The notes beneath the pieces are model-generated. The model did not search any database and was not told the origin of the DNA. It was given only the letters and a program-made list of their open reading frames with translations. A stretch of DNA of 18,574 nt from JALHQU01 sp043745295 (GTDB lineage: Bacteria; Planctomycetota; Planctomycetia; Gemmatales; Gemmataceae): contig JAYTTN010000514.1 in the NCBI GenBank assembly GCA_043745295.1, positions 1 through 18,574 of the forward strand. Direction: 5' to 3'. How positions within the stretch are numbered: position 1 is the stretch's first letter; every line of letters begins with the position of its first letter. The translations under genes and the position numbers were made by a program. This document shows, piece by piece, positions 1 to 5,888 of the stretch.

Positions 1-107
1 CCTGAACCTCATCGCCCGTGTGGGGATGTTTTTCGGCACGCCGGCCGGCTCCGTTGGGAGTAGCAGCGGCAGTTTTCCGGCCACGACTCCGAGGTGTTCC
101 GTGCGGT

Positions 108-235
108 TTCGAGTTCACTTGGCGTGCGGGGCGAGGAACGGGAACGGCTCGGCCTTCACGAAGTTCGCCGTCCGGTCGCCGATCAGGTCCGGCTTGCCTA
201 CCGTCGTCAACTTCCGCACGCCAAGTGAACTCGAA
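108..235. repeat. Perfect 22-bp inverted repeat spanning the pseudogene frameshift
   Basis: The arm at 108-129 is the exact reverse complement of the arm at 214-235, with 84 bp between them. The right arm (214-235) lies where the pseudogene changes frame, and the left arm contains its ancestral stop codon (115-117). The loop is too long for an intrinsic terminator and no T-tract follows. Confidence 0.9.
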
Positions 236-900
236 GTCGATTTTGTCCAGCTTCACCCACAGCGCGCCGGGGCTGTTCGTGTCCTCGTGGTAGTACACGC
301 GGTTCTTCTGGTCACTCGCCGTCCGCCAGATGGTGGACGAGATGTTCGGCTGGTCCTTGGTGCCGATGCCGCAGGGCACGCTCACGTTCCGCATCGCGCT
401 GAACACCGCCGCCACCGCCTCCCGCGCGTCGGCCGATTGCTTGGTGGCGTTGACGTAGAACGAGTCGCGGGCGAACCGGTCGGCGGCGCGGTTGGTGCCG
501 GGCAGCATGACCGTGCCGCCGATTTGCGCCCAGTACTCGTTCAGGGCGAGCTGCTTGTCGTAGGTCGGCGAGTTGGTCATCACCTGGTACTTCTTGCCGC
601 GGTGGATGACGAGCTTGCCTTTCACATACTCGAAGATGGCCGAGTCGCCGGTGGCATCCGAGATCGACAGGTGGACGGTCCCCTTCGCCCCGTTCGGCGC
701 TTCGACGGTGACGACGCGGAAGGTGTCCTTCTTCACCTCGGCGGCCGCCTCTTCGACGGTGGCGAAGTTGTCCAGAAGGTATTGCGCCTACGCGCTGATG
801 CAGACCGCCGGCCGCTTGTCGTCGGCCGCCGGGTACTCGGACTCGGCCAGGTACAGCAGGTCGGCGACGAGGCCCTTCTCGTTCGGTCGGGGGTCGAGCC
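115..900 (-). pseudogene. Decayed choloylglycine hydrolase / linear amide C-N hydrolase (Ntn family)
   Basis: On the minus strand a conserved reading frame runs from NEKGLVADLLYLAES (near 883) through YLLDNFATVEEA, HRGKKYQVMTNSPTYD, GGTVMLPGTNRAADRF, NVSVPCGI and QPNISSTIW to LWVKLDKIDF. These are hallmarks of the choloylglycine hydrolase / penicillin V acylase family, N-terminal-nucleophile enzymes that cleave linear amides. Three lesions are visible. The N-terminal part, including the catalytic Cys, is absent upstream of NEKGL in all minus frames. A TAG at 788-790 replaces what is usually Trp in the W-x-Q-Y-x-L-D-N motif. After LDKIDF the C-terminal motif VRKLTTVGKPDLIGDRTANF continues in a different frame, ending at TGA 115-117. 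About 256 codons remain of a family usually near 330-350 aa. The gene lies downstream of the metallo-beta-lactamase-fold gene on the same strand. Family assignment is confident; an active product is very unlikely. Confidence 0.85.
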
Positions 901-1041
901 GGGCGACGGTTTGGAGGCGAGTCCGTCGGGTCTGCTCGTGACACGTCGGAGGAGTGAAACCTCAAAACGGATTTACTCCCCATGCGGGACGCAGTATGCA
1001 TCCGCCCGCCAGTCCGACCGTCGCTCGAACTGCCGGCTCCG

Positions 1042-3006
1042 TCACTCCACATCGACGGCCAGGAACGGGTCGGCGAACTCGCCGAGCGGGCCGCGCGCGG
1101 TGACGGGGATGACGTACCGCCCCGGTTTCGCGTCGGCCGGCACACGCAGCTTCGGGAACGACTTCGACCCGGCCGAGTTCGGCCGCGCGTCGTAGTGGAA
1201 CGTCTTCTCGCCGTCCCACGCGGTCTTGAACGCAACATCGACCGCGAACGGGAACCCGGCGACGGTCAGTTCGCAGGTGACCTCCGACCCCGGTTTCGCC
1301 TTCACCAAACAGGGCGACACGCTCACTGAATGCGGCGACCAGTCGAGCCGGTGGTCGCCGGACACGCACACCGCGTCGCACGCCTTCGCCGCCGCCTCGC
1401 CCCACGCCACCCGCCGGCGGAAGTCCTCCGGGTGGTACACGAACGGCCCGCCGTGTTCGGCCAAGATCCATTCGGGATTGATGGCCAGCACCTTCTTCGC
1501 GCTCTCGGCGTACAGCAGCGGCGAACTGCGGTTCATCCCCATCCACCCGCCGGACCCGCTGAACATCGTCTGGTGGAAGAAGTTGTCGGCGGTGAACAGG
1601 CACCGCTTGCCGTCGATGGTGGCCTCCAGCGCGGCGGTGAAGTACGACTGGCCGGGGAAGTGGTGGAACTTGAATTCGTACTCCTGCCAGCTCACCGTCT
1701 CGCCGTCCTTGAATTTCCGGTCGAACTGGATGGGGCGCTCGTCCAGGAACGGCGCGCGGTAGCGGAACGGCGCTTCGAGCGGCCGCGCCACGAGGTCCAG
1801 CCCCCACACCTTGTACTCCCCCTTCACGGGCAGGGCGTACACACCGTCGAAGTGGTCGTAATGCGCGTGGGAGAACGTGACCACCTCCACCGGCCCCAAC
1901 TTCTCGGCCGCCCGCAGCGCCGCGATCTGCTTGAAACTCCGCGTCCCGTCCGGGTCGTTCTTGTTGGGCGTCGCCCACGGGTCCAGCACCAGCAGGCCGT
2001 TGCTCCGGCTCGACTTCAAAACGTAGGTGTTGCCGGTGAGCCACAGCGACGGACTCACCTTCGCCCACGGCTTGCTGCCGTTGCTCTCGGGCTGGTCCTT
2101 CGGCACCAGGAAGGCGTATTGCGGCGGGTCGCCGAGGCGGTTCGTGAACCGCTCGAAGCTCTTCAGGAAGCCGGCTTCCTCCACCTTCTTCGCGGTGTCC
2201 TCCAGTAGCGCCTTCGGGTTGACCGTCACGATGGGACCGCGGGCCGGGAATAGCTCGGCGGGGTTCCGCGCGGCCAGCTTCCGCAGCGATTCGGCCGCCG
2301 GCTTCAGGCCCGCGTCGGTCCAGTGGTCCCAGTCGGTGGTGAACGGCGTCCACAGCTTGCCGTCGCCGGTCATGGCGTCGCCGAGGAAGATCAGGTCGTT
2401 CACTGCGAAGCAGACGTGATCGGGCGTGTGGCCGGGCGTGCCGATGACTTCGATTTTCAGCCCCTCGAAGTCGATGACGTGGCCGTCGGCGAGGGTGTAC
2501 GACAGCCCGTCGATGCCGGTCGGGTGGACGAAGTAGCCCGTCCGCGAGTTCCGCAGCGGGATCGATTCCTTCCAGAACTTGGTCGCGTTCGCCGGGTCGA
2601 GCCACTCGGCGGACGCCTTCGGGGCACGGACATCCATCGCGTGCGAAATCCTGTCGCCGGAATTCGCTATGCCGCTGCCATCGCGGTGGTGATGGGTGAA
2701 CAAGATGGTGCCGGCGTGGACGTGATCCCGCCCGCGGGTCGGGCCGACGGCGGCGACGGACGCGAACGGCGACGGTAACCCTTCCGGGCCGTCGATCAAC
2801 ACGCCCTTGTCGCCCACGGCGATCAGGTACGCGGCCGGCGTCGTGGTCGCGCGGTGGACGACGAATCGGCCGCCTTCGTGGACCAACTGCCACGTCGCGG
2901 GCGGGTCGGGCTGCGGCCCGACCCCCGGCCGGTTCCGCCCGACCGCCAACCAGAGGACGGCGACCACGACGGCGACGATGACCAGACCGACGACGGCGCG
3001 GCGCAT
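1042..3006 (-). CDS. Membrane-anchored tandem metallo-beta-lactamase-fold hydrolase
   Basis: A 654-aa protein with two metallo-beta-lactamase (MBL) folds, which normally bind a di-metal centre and hydrolyse esters, thioesters or other bonds; the substrate here is unknown. Residues 4-22 form a hydrophobic N-terminal anchor, so the enzyme probably faces away from the cytoplasm. MBL-1 (about 40-290) has THHHRDG (H105, H107, D109), GTPGHTPDH (H193) and FLGDAM (D210), but the last His of HxHxDH is Gly110 and the usual C-terminal His position reads PARGP. MBL-2 (about 315-530) has intact FSHAHYDHFDG (H380, H382, D384, H385), HHFPGQS (H449), FTADNFF (D474) and AEHGGPF (H518). A beta-rich C-terminal extension (about 555-654) ends in FADPFLAVDVE. 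The ATG at 3006 is chosen because GGAAGG lies just upstream and the anchor begins there; the open frame extends further upstream without protein-like sequence. Divergent from the phosphatase gene. Confidence 0.85.
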   Translation of the reverse strand: MRRAVVGLVIVAVVVAVLWLAVGRNRPGVGPQPDPPATWQLVHEGGRFVVHRATTTPAAYLIAVGDKGVLIDGPEGLPSPFASVAAVGPTRGRDHVHAGTILFTHHHRDGSGIANSGDRISHAMDVRAPKASAEWLDPANATKFWKESIPLRNSRTGYFVHPTGIDGLSYTLADGHVIDFEGLKIEVIGTPGHTPDHVCFAVNDLIFLGDAMTGDGKLWTPFTTDWDHWTDAGLKPAAESLRKLAARNPAELFPARGPIVTVNPKALLEDTAKKVEEAGFLKSFERFTNRLGDPPQYAFLVPKDQPESNGSKPWAKVSPSLWLTGNTYVLKSSRSNGLLVLDPWATPNKNDPDGTRSFKQIAALRAAEKLGPVEVVTFSHAHYDHFDGVYALPVKGEYKVWGLDLVARPLEAPFRYRAPFLDERPIQFDRKFKDGETVSWQEYEFKFHHFPGQSYFTAALEATIDGKRCLFTADNFFHQTMFSGSGGWMGMNRSSPLLYAESAKKVLAINPEWILAEHGGPFVYHPEDFRRRVAWGEAAAKACDAVCVSGDHRLDWSPHSVSVSPCLVKAKPGSEVTCELTVAGFPFAVDVAFKTAWDGEKTFHYDARPNSAGSKSFPKLRVPADAKPGRYVIPVTARGPLGEFADPFLAVDVE

Positions 3007-3030
3007 GGGAAGCCTTCCGATAGGGAATTG

Positions 3031-3059
3031 AGTATACACCGGCCGCTGCGGGCGGTCAT
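3031..3059 (-). promoter_or_regulatory. Candidate sigma-70-like promoter for the tandem MBL gene
   Basis: On the minus strand TATACT (3031-3036) resembles a -10 box, with ATGACC (3054-3059; four of six matches to TTGACA) 17 bp upstream. The start codon is 25 nt past the -10 box. The AT content of the -10 box stands out from the GC-rich surroundings. Judged by eye only. Confidence 0.35.
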
Positions 3060-3201
3060 CGTTGGTAACGCCGCGCACCCCGAATTCCCGACCCGACCGG
3101 GAAATCTCGCCCACATCTCCTTGCATTCCCCCCGCCGACCGGTTCTCATGCACCCCTCCCCGGCGATCCCCACGCCGGCCTCTCCCACACATCACCCCCG
3201 C

Positions 3202-3206
3202 GGAGG
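3202..3206 (+). promoter_or_regulatory. Ribosome binding site deciding the phosphatase start
   Basis: GGAGG lies 7 nt before the ATG at 3214. The reading frame is open upstream to 2854, but that part reads as an Arg/Pro-rich shadow of the divergent gene, so this site fixes the start at 3214. Confidence 0.7.
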
Positions 3207-3213
3207 CGGGATC

Positions 3214-4566
3214 ATGGGGGTCGCCACAGACTTTTTCGACCCGACCGCCCGCCACGCGCGGGGCCGGCTCGCCGTCAGCGTCGAACTGATGCGGGAACTG
3301 TCGCGCTACTCGGACCCCGAGGAACTGTCGCGGGTGTTCGCCCGCCGGCTGAACCAGCTCTACCCGACCTCCCGCCAACTGACCGTCAGCCGTCGCGGAC
3401 TCGACGCGCCGTGTTACCGCGTCACCCGGTACAACCTGTGGCCGCAGGCGGCGAACCCGCGGCGGGAGCCGGAGAAACTGCCGGTCTACTCCGGCGGGCT
3501 GATCGCGGACTTGGTGTACGACGACCAGCCCCGCGTCATCGACCACCTGGACCTGCCGGCCGGCGACCCGGCCGAGCGGTTCCTGGCCGGCCAGCGGTCG
3601 CTGCTGGCCATCCCGCTATTCGACATGGGCACCGCCACCAGCATGCTGCTGGTCGCCCGCCAGGACGCGGCCGCATTCCCCCGCGAGCAGGTGCCGGAAC
3701 TGGTCTGGCTGAGCAACCTGTTCGCGCGGGCCACCCAGACGCTGGTGCTGAGCGACCAGTTGCGGGAGCAGTACGACAAGGCAGACTACGAACTGAGAAC
3801 CGTCGGCGAACTCCAGCAGAGCCTGCTGCCGGCGGCGGTGCCGACGGTGCCGGGGCTGGACGTGGCCGCGCACAGCCGGGCGGCGCACCGGGCCGGCGGC
3901 GACTACCACGACTTCTTCCAGTTGCCCGACGGCAAATTCGGCGCGCTGGTGGCCGACGTGAGCGGGCACGGGACGGCGGCGGCGGTGCTGATGGCCATCA
4001 CCCACGGCTTGGCGCACGCACGCACCGACCCGCCGGTTCGACCCGGCGAGCTGCTGGCGTACCTGAACTATCACCTGGCGAAGAAGTACACGCTGACGAC
4101 CGGCAACTTCGTCACCGCCGTGTACGCGGTGGTCGATCCGGTGGCCCGCACGCTGACGTTCGCCAACGCCGGCCACGCCCCGCCCCGCGCCCGGCTGGCC
4201 GGTCAAGACCGGTTCGCCGCGCTGGATCAGGCCCGCAAATTGCCGCTCGGCGTGACGCACCGCACCGTCGGGCACTACCCGGAGTTCACGGTCCCGTTCC
4301 TGCCCGGCGACGAGGTCGCGCTGTTCACCGACGGTATGACCGACGCCGCCAACGGGCTGGGCGAACCGTTCGGGGTGGGCCGGCTGGACGACGCCTTGGC
4401 CGCCCCGACCGGCGACGCGCGGGCTGCGGTGAACGCGGCGGTGGCGGCGGTGGACCGATTCGCCGGGCCGAAGGCGAACGACGACGACCAGACGCTGGTG
4501 TTGCTCCGCCGCCTCGACGGCACCCGCACCCGCACCGGCAAGCGGCGCGCCCTGGCGGCAGTGTGA
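3214..4566 (+). CDS. GAF domain plus SpoIIE-type PP2C serine phosphatase
   Basis: A 450-aa soluble regulatory protein. Residues about 25-170 look like a GAF-type sensor domain (weak evidence: length, alternating strands, LLAIPLFDMGTATSMLLVAR). A helical linker (about 165-205, ending GELQQSLLP) leads into a SpoIIE/RsbU-type PP2C phosphatase domain. The metal-binding and catalytic motifs are intact: GGDYHDFF (228-235, D230), ADVSGHG (247-253, D248), NAGHAPP (318-324), LFTDGMTDA (370-378, D373) and NDDDQTLVLL (422-431). Proteins of this family dephosphorylate a Ser/Thr on an anti-anti-sigma (STAS) partner in partner-switching circuits. No STAS protein or RsbW-like kinase is encoded nearby, so the target must lie elsewhere. 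The C-terminus is basic (RTRTGKRR). The start is set by GGAGG at 3202-3206. The gene diverges from the MBL gene, with 207 bp between the start codons. Confidence 0.92.
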   Translation: MGVATDFFDPTARHARGRLAVSVELMRELSRYSDPEELSRVFARRLNQLYPTSRQLTVSRRGLDAPCYRVTRYNLWPQAANPRREPEKLPVYSGGLIADLVYDDQPRVIDHLDLPAGDPAERFLAGQRSLLAIPLFDMGTATSMLLVARQDAAAFPREQVPELVWLSNLFARATQTLVLSDQLREQYDKADYELRTVGELQQSLLPAAVPTVPGLDVAAHSRAAHRAGGDYHDFFQLPDGKFGALVADVSGHGTAAAVLMAITHGLAHARTDPPVRPGELLAYLNYHLAKKYTLTTGNFVTAVYAVVDPVARTLTFANAGHAPPRARLAGQDRFAALDQARKLPLGVTHRTVGHYPEFTVPFLPGDEVALFTDGMTDAANGLGEPFGVGRLDDALAAPTGDARAAVNAAVAAVDRFAGPKANDDDQTLVLLRRLDGTRTRTGKRRALAAV

Positions 4567-4675
4567 CGATCCCCTGTCCGGACGCAGTGCCCGTTCGGCG
4601 CGGGAGTCTTCGGCTTCCACCTCTCCCCGTTGAGGGGAGGTCGGTTCGAGCCGACGGCGAGAACCGGGAGGGGGG

Positions 4676-4904
4676 CTGTCAGGGGTAGGTATTTGCATTT
4701 GCCGAGGTGTTCAAGACCCCACACCCCCCGGCCCCCTCCCCATGAATGGAGAGGGGGTGTTCAAGCGGGAAACGTTACTGAGGAACCCCGTGGGTGGCCG
4801 AATTCCTGAGCGAAACAGCGGCCGCGATATCCTGTTGAACACCCCCTCTCCGGGACGGGGTGGGGGCTTCATCCCAAGTTGATCCCAATACCTACCCCTG
4901 ACAG
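4676..4904. repeat. 229-bp segment bounded by perfect 18-bp inverted repeats
   Basis: CTGTCAGGGGTAGGTATT (4676-4693) is matched exactly by its reverse complement at 4887-4904. The segment encloses the palindromic element at 4748-4851. The termini resemble those of a small non-autonomous mobile element, but no clear target-site duplication is visible (only G-runs at both flanks). Confidence 0.75.
4748..4851. repeat. Dispersed palindromic element, copy A
   Basis: The left arm GGAGAGGGGGTGTTCAA (4748-4764) is matched perfectly by its reverse complement at 4835-4851. The interior begins with GAGGAACCCCGT. Copy B at 12330-12434 has the same arms, near-identical interior start and the same spacing (104 versus 105 bp). 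Looser G/C-rich flanks (about 4713-4870) also pair with each other. Confidence 0.85.
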
Positions 4905-4934
4905 GGGATGGGAGCTTCCACTTCTGTCTTTGGT

Positions 4935-4993
4935 TGTGGCACCGGCTTCCAAGCCGGTGGGTTCGTTTCGCCGGCTTGGAAGCCGGTGCCACA
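4935..4993. repeat. Perfect 23-bp hairpin (CACCGGCTTCCAAGCCGGTG type)
   Basis: Arms 4935-4957 and 4971-4993 are perfect reverse complements with a 13-nt loop; each arm is itself nearly palindromic around CCGGCTTCCAAGCCGG. A very stable stem is expected, but there is no T-tract, so it is called a REP-like repeat and not a terminator. It could still protect or end the phosphatase transcript. Confidence 0.85.
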
Positions 4994-5190
4994 CGAGAAG
5001 AAATCCGGCCCCCCTCCCGGTTGCTCCGCAACCGACCTCCCCCCAATGGGTAGAGGTGGAAGAACTGGTGCCACCGCCGAGGGTCCACCCCCCACGACGC
5101 CATTGCCGGACGCGGACAGACGCCGGACGCGGCGAGCGGCGGGAATAAGCTAGGATGGAAGGACCGTCCCCCGCCCGCGCTGGCTAGTCC

Positions 5191-5883
5191 ATGAAACCCG
5201 TCGGCTTCGAGTGCGTCCACTGCCACCACCGCCTGTCGGTCGCCGCCGAATGGGCTGGCAAGGCGGTGCGCTGTCCGAAGTGTCAGGTGGTGGTGGTCGC
5301 CCCTGCCGTCGGTACGCCCGGCCCGTCCACCTTCGTGCCGACCCCGGCCGTGCCACCGCCGCGCGCCCCGGACCTGAGCGGGCTGTCCCGCGCGGCCCCG
5401 GAAACGGACAGCATCTTCAGCGACCCGGACGACGGCGACGGGGACAGCCTGTTCAGCGGCCTGTCCGAATCCCGCAAGCCGATCCTCCCGCCGTCCGCCG
5501 ACGGCAGTCAGCCGACCCTGCGGGTGCCGGGGATGCCCGACGCGCCGCCGGCCCGCGCGACGGCGGGGGCACGGACGGCCATCGACCACATGGCCGGAAT
5601 GCCGACCGTCGCGGTCGCGGTCGTCGTCCCGACCGAGATGGCGAACCCGTTCCAAAGCATGGTGGATGAGGTGCTGACCGAGGAGCGGCAGCAGGACGCG
5701 GCAGCCGAGGACGAGGCGGACGAAGAGGAACACCCGGACGAACCGACGGTCGGTTCGTCCGGGTGGAGGAAGTGGGCGCTCGTCGGCGTGTCCGTGTACG
5801 CGGCGCTGGCCACCGCCGCCGCCGTCTGGGGCTGGACCCGGCCCCCGGCCGAAATGCCGGCGGTCCTAGCCCCAAAGAAGTGA
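5191..5883 (+). CDS. Zinc-ribbon tail-anchored membrane protein of unknown function
   Basis: A 230-aa protein with an N-terminal zinc ribbon (C8-x2-C11 and C28-x2-C31, in ECVHCHHRL...VRCPKC), a long Pro/Ala/Asp-rich low-complexity middle, an acidic stretch (AEDEADEEEHPDE, about 175-187), and one hydrophobic segment near the C-terminus (about 195-213, WALVGVSVYAALATAAAVWGW). The predicted topology is a cytoplasmic zinc ribbon held at the membrane by a tail anchor. Small proteins of this design are common in Planctomycetes; no enzymatic motif is visible. The gene starts at the ATG at 5191, where the ribbon begins almost at once; no strong ribosome binding site is seen. It ends 5 bp from the end of the convergent sigma-factor gene, so the two may share a termination zone. 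Confidence 0.85.
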   Translation: MKPVGFECVHCHHRLSVAAEWAGKAVRCPKCQVVVVAPAVGTPGPSTFVPTPAVPPPRAPDLSGLSRAAPETDSIFSDPDDGDGDSLFSGLSESRKPILPPSADGSQPTLRVPGMPDAPPARATAGARTAIDHMAGMPTVAVAVVVPTEMANPFQSMVDEVLTEERQQDAAAEDEADEEEHPDEPTVGSSGWRKWALVGVSVYAALATAAAVWGWTRPPAEMPAVLAPKK

Positions 5884-5888
5884 GCGGG

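Larger units (their letters stand above)
4614..5062. repeat. Outer inverted repeat pair (CCACCTCTCCCC family)
   Basis: Arm 4614-4646 and the reverse complement of arm 5030-5062 agree at 30 of 33 positions. Both contain CTTCCACCTCT at the outside and GGGGAGGTCGGTT at the inside. The same family recurs at 14637-14695 and, inverted, at 14719-14784, so this is a dispersed genomic repeat and not a local hairpin. Confidence 0.8.
4567..5190. other. Non-coding repeat-rich intergenic region
   Basis: This 624-bp gap between two plus-strand genes contains no convincing gene; open frames here are low-complexity readings of repeats. It holds at least four nested or adjacent inverted repeats, listed separately: outer arms 4614-4646 / 5030-5062, an 18-bp pair 4676-4693 / 4887-4904, a palindromic element near 4748-4851, and a hairpin 4935-4993. 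The last stretch, about 5063-5190, should hold the promoter of the zinc-ribbon gene, but no clear boxes are visible. Confidence 0.8.

Noticed and set aside
1..107. Possible fragment of another gene at the window edge
   Set aside because: Short open frames exist on both strands, but none shows a recognisable motif or a supported start.
788..790. In-frame TAG as a recoded (readthrough) codon
   Set aside because: The same gene has lost its N-terminus and has a frameshift, so ordinary decay explains it.
20..1195. Long plus-strand open frame of 391 codons over the pseudogene region
   Set aside because: Its product is Arg/Val/Gly-rich without domain character, and the minus strand carries clear choloylglycine hydrolase motifs; it is an artefact of high GC.
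962..2893. Minus-strand 643-codon frame overlapping the tandem MBL gene
   Set aside because: Arg/Pro-rich and without motifs, while the overlapping frame has two complete MBL domains.
4935..4993. Hairpin as an intrinsic terminator for the phosphatase gene
   Set aside because: No T-tract follows on either strand and it lies about 370 bp past the stop codon; a repeat is the better explanation.
4567..5190. CRISPR array among the repeats
   Set aside because: Repeats are inverted, of several different families and unevenly spaced; there are no regular direct repeats or cas genes.
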